Assembly: GCA_947305555.1 (NCBI GenBank)
Contig: CAMZDW010000001.1
Span: forward strand, 1-64,000
Length of the DNA stretch: 64,000 nucleotides
Direction of reading: 5' to 3'
From: an uncultured Elusimicrobium sp.
GTDB lineage: Bacteria > Elusimicrobiota > Elusimicrobia > Elusimicrobiales > Elusimicrobiaceae
Shown: in pieces, positions 40,044 to 49,282 of the stretch
How the letters are laid out: the number at the start of each line of letters is the position of its first letter
How positions within the stretch are numbered: the first letter of the stretch is position 1
Notes under the pieces: model-generated
Databases searched by the model: none
Seen by the model: the letters and a program-made list of their open reading frames with translations, nothing else
Told to the model about the DNA's origin: nothing
Position numbers and translations under genes: made by a program

Positions 40044-41953
40044 TTGGAAGGTGCCGCTTTCAAAACGGGAGGAGGTGCCGCCCGTAGATACGTTTTTTTA
40101 GGGGATTTCTTAACGGGGGCCGGTGGAGGTTTCACTCCGTAGAAATTTAAAATTCCCTCATACAATGCCTGTACTAGCGGCTTTCGTCCTTCGGCTGTTT
40201 TAGCCATTTCTTCTTGTTCCGGTAAGATAATAAAGGCATTTTCAACTAAAATGCTTGGCAGTTGTGAAATACGCGGAATGAATAACACATCATTTACAAT
40301 TAGGCCATTATCAGCCACGGGAGCAAGCCGGTTGTAGGCTTTATAAACGGCTTGTGCCAGTGCAAAACTATGAGGATACGTATAGTACACGGAATAACCG
40401 CGTGGCCGGGACAAAGGATTGACTGTATCCGGCAGGGCATTATAATGTAAGCTAATGAATAAGTGTGCATTTTCTTCCAATGCTTTTTGATAACGTCCCT
40501 GCAAACTGACATGATTGTTCCCTTTCCGCGTCAAAATAACAGTAGCCCCTAATTTTTCAAGCAAGGGTTTTAATTCGTTGGCCAGGGCTAAAGTAGCTTC
40601 GTATTCCAAGTAACCGGTGGGACCTACTGCTCCATCATAGGGAGGGGTCCTTTTGGGGCTGTGCCCGGCATCAATCAAAATACGGGCGCCCAACAACGGT
40701 TTCTGTTCCGTGGACTGTAGTTGTGGCCGGTGCATGACGTCTACCCATAAATTATTTTCCTCAAAGTCGTACCCATGCCCCCACGGAGATTGCCCGGGTT
40801 TAAAATAAATTTTAAATAAGATGGTATGGTCTGCGAGTACGGTCCAGCTAATGTTTTCAACGATAGGGCTTCCACTATCAAAACTAAAATTTTCCTCAGG
40901 CATGTCTGTGTAATACATCACTACTTCCAAACGGTCCTTAAATTCCTGGATGCTTATGGGTACCTGCCGGGTTCCTTCAAAAGTAAATCGTGTTTTAAAA
41001 TCCGATACACTCATGGATAAGGAGCTTAACAAGTTGGCTTCCTGAATCGGACTTTCTGCCATTTTCAAATTGGATTTTTCCAACCAGGCAGTTTCTTGTT
41101 CGTTGAGTACTAGCCGGTATTGGTTTGCCTTTTCACCGCTGATATTTATTTGCCCGTAAGCACGATAGTAGGGGTATAGATTGCCTTGAGCTGTGGGTAA
41201 TTTGCGTAATTTAGTGCCCGGAGCCGTAATAATAACTTGTTTTAAAGGAGTCGTCGGCCAAATAGTCAATTTGGCCGGAGCTGTTACCTTAGCTTTCGAG
41301 TGATCTTCGGCGAATTTCATTCGGTAAGAGATTTTTGCTTCCTTCGGTTTTTGGTTAGGGTCTATTACAAAGCGTGCCCGGTAAGTGCCCGGGGCTTTGG
41401 AATCTTCCTTTAACGAAATATTTTTGCCGCCTTTTAAACCACTTAGCGTGGCCGTTACTTCCGCTTTGGGAGTGCCACGTACGTAAAGATCCACAGTATC
41501 TCCCGGAAGGAGGGCTACCGGGCGTTGCGGAAAGACCTCTTCTTCGTCAAAAGAGGCCGTTTGTTCAAACTCTTTAATATTCGCACCTGGTACGACAATA
41601 TTTCGCACAGCTTGAAAGGTTTGGCCTTGACTGGTTGCCGTTAGTACAAATTGGAAAGGGCCCCTTTCTACCGGTAGAAAAGTTAAAAAACCGCCGTTTT
41701 TATAAACGGGTACGGTGGAACCATTGATTTCCAACGTAACGGGAGAAGGTAAACGGACTTGCCCAAAGATAAAAATATTTTTTGCACCATGGGTCACCTT
41801 CATATTTTCTTGAGGATATTGTACGGTAATGGGGGCAGTAGCCGGAGCTGTTTTTTCTTGGCCGGGCAAAAAAGGAGCTACCGGAAGGGTGTCTTCCGCC
41901 AAGACAAAAGAGCCAAAACAGAGGAATAATACTAAGAAAAGTGTTTTTTTCAT
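40037..41953 (-). CDS. N-acetylmuramoyl-L-alanine amidase (Amidase_3)
   Basis: 'ILIDAGHSPKRTPPYDGAVGPTGYLEYEATLALA', 'LFISLHYNALPD', 'PSILVENAFI'. Confidence 0.88.
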   Translation of the reverse strand: MKKTLFLVLFLCFGSFVLAEDTLPVAPFLPGQEKTAPATAPITVQYPQENMKVTHGAKNIFIFGQVRLPSPVTLEINGSTVPVYKNGGFLTFLPVERGPFQFVLTATSQGQTFQAVRNIVVPGANIKEFEQTASFDEEEVFPQRPVALLPGDTVDLYVRGTPKAEVTATLSGLKGGKNISLKEDSKAPGTYRARFVIDPNQKPKEAKISYRMKFAEDHSKAKVTAPAKLTIWPTTPLKQVIITAPGTKLRKLPTAQGNLYPYYRAYGQINISGEKANQYRLVLNEQETAWLEKSNLKMAESPIQEANLLSSLSMSVSDFKTRFTFEGTRQVPISIQEFKDRLEVVMYYTDMPEENFSFDSGSPIVENISWTVLADHTILFKIYFKPGQSPWGHGYDFEENNLWVDVMHRPQLQSTEQKPLLGARILIDAGHSPKRTPPYDGAVGPTGYLEYEATLALANELKPLLEKLGATVILTRKGNNHVSLQGRYQKALEENAHLFISLHYNALPDTVNPLSRPRGYSVYYTYPHSFALAQAVYKAYNRLAPVADNGLIVNDVLFIPRISQLPSILVENAFIILPEQEEMAKTAEGRKPLVQALYEGILNFYGVKPPPAPVKKSPKKTYLRAAPPPVLKAAPSKK

Positions 41954-41978
41954 TCTTATAAAATGATAACATAATTTT

Positions 41979-42731
41979 ATGGTCCATTGTGAAGACGTGA
42001 TTAATTTTATGAGTACCTACCTAGCTAGTGCCCAAATCCCGGATGCCAGCTATAATGGTTTACAAGTGGCCGGAACGCCGGAAATTAAAAAAGTGGTGTT
42101 CGGGGTGTCTGCTTCCATGGAATTATTCCGTCAGGCTTCCTACGCCGGGGCAGATTTAATTGTGGTACACCACGGCCTCTTATGGGGGCAAGAGCAACCG
42201 CTTACGGGGTTGTTCCGGGAACGGGTAGCTTTTCTACTTCACAATAATATTAATTTGGCGGCGTACCATTTACCGTTGGATAAACATCCGGTGGTAGGTC
42301 ACAATGCCTGTTTGATGCGTGCTCTGAATGCGGAGCGGGTACAACCGTTTGGCACCTATCATGGAGTAGAAATTGGATATAGCGGTTTTGTAAACCAGCC
42401 GCTGGAACAGGTAGTGAAAACATTGGAGAATTTGTGCCAAACCAAAGCGCAAGTGCTTCCTTTCGGTCCGGAGCAGATCAAGCGGATAGCGGTGGTTAGT
42501 GGTGGAGCACATAGTTTGTTGCCGCAAGCCATTGAGTCAAAGATAGACCTCTACATTACGGGAGTACTTGATGAGCCGGTGCAGGAATGGTGTCGGGAAG
42601 GAAATATCCATTGTATTGCGTTGGGCCATTATAATTCCGAAAAGCCCGGCGTGTGGGCATTACAAGATTTGGTAGCTAAACATTTCTCAGGGGTAGAAAC
42701 CCAGTTTATAGATGTGCCAAATTCGATTTAA
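41979..42731 (+). CDS. Nif3-like dinuclear metal centre protein
   Basis: 'DASYNGLQVAGTPEIKKVVFGVSA', 'VVHHGLLW', 'LGHYNSEKPGVWAL'. Confidence 0.9.
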   Translation: MVHCEDVINFMSTYLASAQIPDASYNGLQVAGTPEIKKVVFGVSASMELFRQASYAGADLIVVHHGLLWGQEQPLTGLFRERVAFLLHNNINLAAYHLPLDKHPVVGHNACLMRALNAERVQPFGTYHGVEIGYSGFVNQPLEQVVKTLENLCQTKAQVLPFGPEQIKRIAVVSGGAHSLLPQAIESKIDLYITGVLDEPVQEWCREGNIHCIALGHYNSEKPGVWALQDLVAKHFSGVETQFIDVPNSI

Positions 42732-42744
42732 AGGAGATAAAAAC

Positions 42745-43980
42745 ATGACGGGAAAAGAATTGTTGAAAAAAATTGATACCTATAAGCAGGACGTAATTGA
42801 TTTGCAAACAAACATGATTGCCTGCCCGGCGGTTTCGCCTTCCCAAGGGGGAAAAGGGGAAGGGGCCAAAGCAGCTTATTTGATGAGCGTGCTGAAAAAA
42901 ATGAAATTTGATGAAATTAAAACGATTCAAGTTAAAGATCCGCAAGCGGAAGGCGGGGTGCGGCCCAACATTATAGCGACCTACTATGGTCAAGACCGCA
43001 GTAAAACGTTATGGGTGATGGCCCACATGGACGTAGTCCCTGCCGGGAATTTGTCAGATTGGAAGACAGATCCGTTTAAGGCTGTCATCAAAGGAGATAA
43101 AATTTACGGGCGCGGTGCGGAAGATAACCACCAGGGCATTGTGTGTGGCCTTTTAGCGGTAAAAGCCTTTATGGATTGCGGTATCCGACCTCCTTGTAAT
43201 TATGCGTTATTGCTCAATGCGGACGAAGAAATCGGAAGCGAATTTGGCATCTTGGAAATTTTGAAAAAATATCCCAAAACGTTCGGGAAAAATGACGTAT
43301 TTATCGTACCGGATGGGGGCGTAGCCGACGGAACGATGGTAGAAATCGCTGAAAAAACGGTAATGTGGTTCGAATTTACCGTTCATGGTAAAGCCACCCA
43401 TGGTTCTACTCCCAAAACGGGTATCAACGCACACCATGCCAGTGCTCACTTAATTGTTCAATTAATTGATCAATTACACAAGAAATTTAACAAGAAGAAC
43501 CCGCTGTTTGCCCCGGAATCTGCCAGCACCTTTGCGGCTACTAAACACCAGGCGAATGTACCGAATGTAAACACAATTCCAGGCGTTGATGTGTTCTGCA
43601 TGGACTGCCGCGTTTTGCCTTGCTACACGCAAAAAGAAGTGTATGACGAAGTGATGAAAATCGTCAAAAAAATTGAAAAACAGTGCAAGGTAAAAGTGCA
43701 AGTAAAAGTATTGCATCAGGAAACTTCTAAACCAACCGATAAAAATGAACCGTTGGTGAAGTTGATGTTGCAGTCCGTCCGGCAGGTATATAAAAACTCC
43801 CCGAAAGTCGTTGGCGTGGGAGGCGGTACCGTCGCGGCGGCTTTACGTAACAAAGGGTACCCGGCTGTAGTATATGCTAAATTGGATGAAACTATGCACC
43901 AACCCAATGAATATACCAGCATTAAAAATACGCTGGGGGATAGCAAGATTTTTGCCTTGATTGCTTATCAATTCAAGTAA
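42745..43980 (+). CDS. M20 family metallopeptidase (ArgE/DapE type)
   Basis: 'MAHMDVVPAG', 'GRGAEDNHQG', 'LNADEEIGS'; start reset to 42745. Confidence 0.88.
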   Translation: MTGKELLKKIDTYKQDVIDLQTNMIACPAVSPSQGGKGEGAKAAYLMSVLKKMKFDEIKTIQVKDPQAEGGVRPNIIATYYGQDRSKTLWVMAHMDVVPAGNLSDWKTDPFKAVIKGDKIYGRGAEDNHQGIVCGLLAVKAFMDCGIRPPCNYALLLNADEEIGSEFGILEILKKYPKTFGKNDVFIVPDGGVADGTMVEIAEKTVMWFEFTVHGKATHGSTPKTGINAHHASAHLIVQLIDQLHKKFNKKNPLFAPESASTFAATKHQANVPNVNTIPGVDVFCMDCRVLPCYTQKEVYDEVMKIVKKIEKQCKVKVQVKVLHQETSKPTDKNEPLVKLMLQSVRQVYKNSPKVVGVGGGTVAAALRNKGYPAVVYAKLDETMHQPNEYTSIKNTLGDSKIFALIAYQFK

Positions 43981-43991
43981 AAGGAGAGGAT

Positions 43992-44408
43992 ATGAAAAGA
44001 GGATTTAGCTCTATTGAAATCCTGGTCTTAGGGGTTATTTTCGCACTGCTTTTTGCATTTACAGTGCCGAAATTTAAATCACTCGTATACAAAGCTAAAG
44101 AAGGCAGCACAAAGCACCAGCTCGTACGTGTGCGTAATGCCATCGCTGCGTATTATGGGGAACACCAGGGCGTGTATCCGACGGATGATTTGCACAGTTT
44201 AGTGCCTCAGTATTTGGAAAAAATGCCACCGGCCCGAGTGCCCGGGTTACCTCCTACGGCGCATGTGTCAACAGGCAATTTCGAACAGGCTTTTACCAAA
44301 ACGGGCGGTTGGGCGTATGTGAATGATCCGACTGACCCGCGGTTTGGGGATTTCTTTGTCAACACCGATAAGGAAGACAGTTACGGAAAAGCTTGGTATA
44401 CGCACTAG
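43992..44408 (+). CDS. type II secretion/type IV pilin-like prepilin
   Basis: 'MKRGFSSIEILVLGVIFALLFAFTVPKF' class III signal peptide. Confidence 0.82.
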   Translation: MKRGFSSIEILVLGVIFALLFAFTVPKFKSLVYKAKEGSTKHQLVRVRNAIAAYYGEHQGVYPTDDLHSLVPQYLEKMPPARVPGLPPTAHVSTGNFEQAFTKTGGWAYVNDPTDPRFGDFFVNTDKEDSYGKAWYTH

Positions 44409-44450
44409 GTTTTAAACGTCAGTTTGTAGCTACCCAGGGATAAAAACGCT

Positions 44451-45233
44451 ATGGAAACGCTAATACTTGTTTTGGCCGGCTTATTTGGGCTTATATTTGG
44501 TAGTTTTTTGAATGTATGTATCTACCGCATTCCACGCAATAAATCGATTGTGTGGCCACCTTCGGGCTGTCCAAAATGTAATGCGCCGATTAAGTGGTAC
44601 GACAATATTCCACTACTTAGTTTTATATTTTTGTTGGGTAAATGCCGCCATTGTAAAAATCCAATTTCCTGGCAGTATCCCATTGTGGAATTGTTTACGG
44701 GTATTTTGACCGTATTATGTGTGTGGCGTTTTCATTTAACACCGTGGACTTTCGTTGTAATTACCGCGGTGTATGCGTTAATTGCGCTTTCCGTTATTGA
44801 TTTAGAACTCATGATTATTCCGGATCGCTTTTCGCTGGGACTCATTGTGCTGGGACTGGCTTTTGCCTGGTTGAATCCCAATTTCTCGGGAGCGTGGTGG
44901 CAAAAAGAATTGGCTTCTTTGTTAGGGGCCGGCGTAGGTCTTTTTGGAGTGCTGGGCATTGCGTTAGTGGGCACTTGGATTTTTAAGAAAGACGCTATGG
45001 GTGGAGGAGATGTAAAACTAATGGGCGGTGTGGGTGCGCTGATTGGTTGGCAGGGGGTCCTTACCACGATTATGATGGCTTCTTTCTTTGGTTTGGTGTA
45101 CGCGCTTTTCTTAATGATCTTTAAAGGGAAAAAGGGGGGAGATGCAATCCCCTTTGGGCCTTTTTTAAGTTTGGGTGCGTTGATTAATTTGTTCTATTTA
45201 ATAACCCCAACCATGTTAGTCATTGAATTTTAG
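44451..45233 (+). CDS. pilD: prepilin peptidase (A24)
   Basis: 'GSFLNVCIYRIPRNKSI', two CxxC pairs, 'GGGDVKLMGGVGALIGWQG'. Confidence 0.93.
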   Translation: METLILVLAGLFGLIFGSFLNVCIYRIPRNKSIVWPPSGCPKCNAPIKWYDNIPLLSFIFLLGKCRHCKNPISWQYPIVELFTGILTVLCVWRFHLTPWTFVVITAVYALIALSVIDLELMIIPDRFSLGLIVLGLAFAWLNPNFSGAWWQKELASLLGAGVGLFGVLGIALVGTWIFKKDAMGGGDVKLMGGVGALIGWQGVLTTIMMASFFGLVYALFLMIFKGKKGGDAIPFGPFLSLGALINLFYLITPTMLVIEF

Positions 45234-45249
45234 TTGATTAGTACACTAT

Positions 45250-45280
45250 AAAAAAACAGGCTTTTGGCCTGTTTTTTTAT
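45250..45280. terminator. bidirectional terminator
   Basis: AAAAACAGGC-TTTT-GGCCTGTTTTT. Confidence 0.8.
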
Positions 45281-45299
45281 GGTTTTTTTTGTCCTTATA

Positions 45300-46457
45300 T
45301 TACATAAAAAGTAACAATAAAAGCAGCCCTAAAAACACACAGCAAAGCAAGAATTTAGAGAGCCCCAAATGCTTTTTCAACCAGTCATTGAAGGTGGCAG
45401 ATTCCTTGCCGCATAAGGTTAAGACAAATACCAAAATGAGTGGGGCGATAAACATGAGGTTATAAATGATCAAGTAGGAAGCTGCTTTGAAAAAATACTG
45501 GTTGGCTTCCTTTAGGATTACGCGAATGGTTGGTAAATATACTTGACCGGTGCACACAGCCTCTACTCCGGACACCACAAACCCTACCACAAATGCGGAA
45601 ATTAATAGCCGGCCTAACGAGTTTTGTTTATCCTTTAGGAAAGTGCGCATCACTTTATGGATAAATGTTTTTTGGTTTTTGGAGAGTTGCAAGAGCATTT
45701 TCTCCGATTTTTTGGTCTTTTGATAGATGATAAAGTCATACACGCACAGTACGAAAAACACGGCACACAGTGCAATAATGCCCCACTGAATAATCAAGGC
45801 AGCATAGCGGAAACCTTCTAGTGCATACAATACGTGAAATACACCCAACCCCATCAGTACATAGGCCAAAAATACAGCGAAACAGTAGGCGGTTCCAACG
45901 ACGATAATTTCTTTTTTGCTATATTTGTAAGCCGCCAAGAAGGATACGAAAAATACAATGACGGCAAAAGCACAAGGATTAATCCCGTCAACTAGCCCGG
46001 CCCCAATGATAGTCCAAAGTGTAATTTGATTAAAGAAATTTTGTTGGGCGGTTAAATCATGCGCTACATTGTCTAAAGGAGGGACACGTAATACTTCGTG
46101 ATTTTCCCGTGCTTTTTTTAAGGCATTTTCCAATCCTGAGCCGATTTGATTGGGGTAACCCTGCAGTACGTTTTCTCCAACCACAAGCAGCGGAATTCCT
46201 TTTGATTTAATCTCATTTTTTTTAAGGACTTCATTAAAGAGGAGATTGCTTTGCGGATTTGTTACGTCATAGGTATAAAGGGGAATATCGGGGTTGTTTT
46301 TTCGAAAATGTTCAATAAAACCGTCCGCCTTTAAGTGTTGACAATGAGGACACCAAGGGGCGGTAAACAACATGGCTTGCGTTTCTTGCGCAACAAGAAA
46401 TCCCGTCCAAGCCAACATAACGGCGAGGACTAGTAAAAAAATACGTACTAATTTCAT
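45300..46457 (-). CDS. fusion of N-terminal thioredoxin-like domain and C-terminal CcdA/DsbD-like membrane domain
   Basis: 'TAPWCPHCQHLKADGF' then 'GAGLVDGINPCAFAVIVFFVSFL...CTGQVYLPTI'. Confidence 0.85.
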   Translation of the reverse strand: MKLVRIFLLVLAVMLAWTGFLVAQETQAMLFTAPWCPHCQHLKADGFIEHFRKNNPDIPLYTYDVTNPQSNLLFNEVLKKNEIKSKGIPLLVVGENVLQGYPNQIGSGLENALKKARENHEVLRVPPLDNVAHDLTAQQNFFNQITLWTIIGAGLVDGINPCAFAVIVFFVSFLAAYKYSKKEIIVVGTAYCFAVFLAYVLMGLGVFHVLYALEGFRYAALIIQWGIIALCAVFFVLCVYDFIIYQKTKKSEKMLLQLSKNQKTFIHKVMRTFLKDKQNSLGRLLISAFVVGFVVSGVEAVCTGQVYLPTIRVILKEANQYFFKAASYLIIYNLMFIAPLILVFVLTLCGKESATFNDWLKKHLGLSKFLLCCVFLGLLLLLLFM

Positions 46458-46619
46458 AAGACTCCTATATGATTTTTTAAAAAGCTAGCGGGATAACCCG
46501 TTTTCTTTATTTTACAAAATTCCTTAGCAGCTCAGTAAGGGCCTTTTGTAGGGGACGAAGCAAAATTTAGGCTGAGCAGTTGGCAGGGAGCAACGGGAAA
46601 AGGTACAATATCTTATAAG

Positions 46620-47612
46620 ATGAAAAAGGTAATGCGAACTATTTTACTTGGGATTTGTTTAGTGGGGGTAGGTTCCCTGGCTTTGCCTGCGTATGCACAG
46701 CGAAATCCGCTTGGTCCGTTTCGTCAGGGAAAACGTATACTATCCAAATCCAAGCGGCCAAATATACGTCCCGTAAATCCTTCCTTTCAGATTCCCCTTA
46801 TTTCTTTGGAGAGGATTATCTGGCAAACGAAAGTTCAGCCTCCTCGGCTATTGTCACCTTTTCCAACAGGGAGTTCTTCTTCCTTTGTGCTGGATGTTTC
46901 CGTTTTACAGGTGGTTCCTCCCTTGCGGCCACAAGTAAATTTCCCGGGGAAAGAACAAATTGATGCAATTATTTTTGATATGGATGGGACGTTGTTGGAT
47001 TCATTGCCTGCCTGGAAGAACTCCGCTTCTAATTTCTTACGTTCTCAAGGTATAGAGCCTCCTCCGGGATTAGATGACGAAATGTCAAAATTGTCCTTGA
47101 TGGAAGGAGCGCGTATTATTAAGGAGCGTTATGGTTTTTCCCAATCAGCGGAAGAAATTTTGGAAAGTACATTAGCCCCTATTTGGGAGCATTATTTAAC
47201 CGATATCCAAGCTAAGCCGGGGGCCCTACAATTACTTAAAGACTTGCATAAACAGGGAATTAAAATAAGTGTAGCTACTGCCAGCCACAAAGAGTTGGCC
47301 CAGCGGGCTTTTGAACGGTTGGGGATGTTACCTTACATTGATTTTATTATTACTTGTGATGAAGTTGGAATTGGCAAACAAAGCCCGGACGTATATGATA
47401 GTGCATTAAAGCGGTTGGGGACCCGTAAAGAACGTACACTTGTAGTGGAAGATGCCTTGTATGCCTTACAAACAGCCAAAAAGGCCGGTTATCTAACAGC
47501 CGGTATCGCGGAACCATTTCACTCCCCGCAACACGAACGGGATGTTTTTTCTACTGGAGATTATTTCATTATCTCTTTTGACAAGCCGGTTATTATCGTT
47601 AATTATCAATAA
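46620..47612 (+). CDS. HAD-superfamily hydrolase with signal peptide and about 100-aa N-terminal extension
   Basis: 'MKKVMRTILLGICLVGVGSLALPAYAQ' then 'IDAIIFDMDGTLLDS...VATASHKE...DVYDSALKRLG...VVEDALYALQTAKKAG'. Confidence 0.82.
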   Translation: MKKVMRTILLGICLVGVGSLALPAYAQRNPLGPFRQGKRILSKSKRPNIRPVNPSFQIPLISLERIIWQTKVQPPRLLSPFPTGSSSSFVLDVSVLQVVPPLRPQVNFPGKEQIDAIIFDMDGTLLDSLPAWKNSASNFLRSQGIEPPPGLDDEMSKLSLMEGARIIKERYGFSQSAEEILESTLAPIWEHYLTDIQAKPGALQLLKDLHKQGIKISVATASHKELAQRAFERLGMLPYIDFIITCDEVGIGKQSPDVYDSALKRLGTRKERTLVVEDALYALQTAKKAGYLTAGIAEPFHSPQHERDVFSTGDYFIISFDKPVIIVNYQ

Positions 47613-47619
47613 GTAGTGT

Positions 47620-48009
47620 ATGCTTCATCTCCTGCTAAAATTAATCGTCAAAATTTTTCCCTCAACGGAGTTTATTGTAGCAGCGCTAGTTTACGGGTGT
47701 TTTTTTGGTTGGGGTGGAATAAACACGTGGAAATATCTGCGTTTTTTCCGAAAGGCTTTTTTGGTTTCAGGAAGAGTACGAGGGGAAGATCGCGTTTGTT
47801 TTGAATGGGAAGGGCGCCAGCACTATATTCAAGACACGGTTATAAAGCCGTTATTTTGTAAAAGGCCCGAGGTAGTAAAAGTAGGGGTGGATTTACAGAA
47901 TATTTCTAATTCGCGCGTGCGGCAAGGCGTTAAATTAGCCTTATATGTAGGTGCTTTTTTGTTTGGATTGGCGGGTTTAATAGTATGTTACTTTGTCGGT
48001 AGAGGATAA
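47620..48009 (+). CDS. two-TM membrane protein, DUF3592-like
   Basis: TM - small beta-rich domain - TM layout. Confidence 0.5.
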   Translation: MLHLLLKLIVKIFPSTEFIVAALVYGCFFGWGGINTWKYLRFFRKAFLVSGRVRGEDRVCFEWEGRQHYIQDTVIKPLFCKRPEVVKVGVDLQNISNSRVRQGVKLALYVGAFLFGLAGLIVCYFVGRG

Positions 48010-48034
48010 TATAGCTATTTAGTGTTTAATTATA

Positions 48035-48064
48035 TACTCCCAGCAGCGAAAACTGCTGGGAGTA
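48035..48064. terminator. bidirectional terminator between convergent genes
   Basis: TACTCCCAGCAG-CGAAAA-CTGCTGGGAGTA. Confidence 0.75.
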
Positions 48065-48076
48065 TTATGTTAGAGG

Positions 48077-48754
48077 TTATTTGGAAGTGTTCAAGTTTTT
48101 CCAAATTAAGGCAGCTAGAGCAGCCCCTACCAGTGGAGCTACAATAAATAGCCACACTTGTTTCAAGGCAATTCCACCTAAAACTAAGGCCGGGCCAAAG
48201 CTGCGGGCGGGGTTAACGGAAGTCCCTGTTAACGGGATACCCATAATATGAACAAAGACGAGCGTTAAACCGATTACCAGCCCAGCAATGACGCTGGTTT
48301 TTTCGCCATCGGTTACTCCCAAAATGGTCAGCACAAATACAGTGGTTAAGATGACTTCCACACAAAAGGCTCCAGTAGCAGGTAAGCCAACGGAGGATGC
48401 AATTCCATAGCCATTGGTACCCAAACCGGTTGTGTCTACGCCGCCCAGATTAGACATAGCAATCAAGGTGGCTAGTAAAAACGCAGCTAAAATAGCTCCA
48501 AGGGTTTGAGCTAATACATAGCCACAAAAATCTTTTCCGGTCATTTTCCCGGTTAAAAATACACCCAAAGAAACTGCCGGGTTAATGTGACAGCCGGATA
48601 TATTCCCGATGGCATAAGCCATGGCCACGATGGATAAACCAAAGGCAAAAGCAATGCCCAGGGTGCCTAAAGTGGCGCCGGCAATTGCGGCGGAACCGCA
48701 ACCGAAAAACGTAAGCACAAATGTGCCTAAGAGTTCTGCAGAATATTTTTTCAT
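48077..48754 (-). CDS. MIP family aquaporin
   Basis: 'GCHINPAVSLG' and 'GTSVNPARSFGPAL' NPA boxes; start set to 48754 (MKKYSAELLGTF). Confidence 0.93.
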   Translation of the reverse strand: MKKYSAELLGTFVLTFFGCGSAAIAGATLGTLGIAFAFGLSIVAMAYAIGNISGCHINPAVSLGVFLTGKMTGKDFCGYVLAQTLGAILAAFLLATLIAMSNLGGVDTTGLGTNGYGIASSVGLPATGAFCVEVILTTVFVLTILGVTDGEKTSVIAGLVIGLTLVFVHIMGIPLTGTSVNPARSFGPALVLGGIALKQVWLFIVAPLVGAALAALIWKNLNTSK

Positions 48755-48856
48755 TTCTTCTCCTATTTTTCTACCTGAAAAATCAGGCAGTGACCTACGC
48801 ATTCATTATACAATTTCTGATAGATCTCATTGGCATGAATTACTAAAAATTATATA

Positions 48857-49282
48857 GTGTTCAAAACAATAAAGGGGCGGATGAATGCTGGAATTTTTTT
48901 ATTTTTTATAGGATATTTTTGTAGAAAAAATGACAAAAAATTTTTTAAAACGGCAATCAAAGTTGAGGGGAAAGTTACAGCTTATAAGCCAGGTCAAATT
49001 TATAATTGGGAAATAAAACGTTATGAAACCGTATATTATCCCATCGTTTCCTTTTATTTTAATGAAGAAAGCCGAGAAGTTACGGATAAAAATTATAGTC
49101 GTTATAAACCGCTGATGGGGCAGCGGCGCCAGGTGGGTATCAATCCACAAGATTTCAAAGATGTACGTGTTTATCCCGGAGGAAATGAATTGATGGACTG
49201 GATCCGGATGATATTAGGTGTTTTGTTTATGTTGGGCGGCGGATTTCTTAGTATACTTAGCTTAATTTTATTACTCGTTTAG
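48857..49282 (+). CDS. DUF3592-like membrane protein
   Basis: 'VEGKVTAYK...YYPIVSFYFNEESREVTDKNYSRYKPLMGQRRQVGINPQDFKDVRVY'. Confidence 0.65.
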   Translation: MFKTIKGRMNAGIFLFFIGYFCRKNDKKFFKTAIKVEGKVTAYKPGQIYNWEIKRYETVYYPIVSFYFNEESREVTDKNYSRYKPLMGQRRQVGINPQDFKDVRVYPGGNELMDWIRMILGVLFMLGGGFLSILSLILLLV

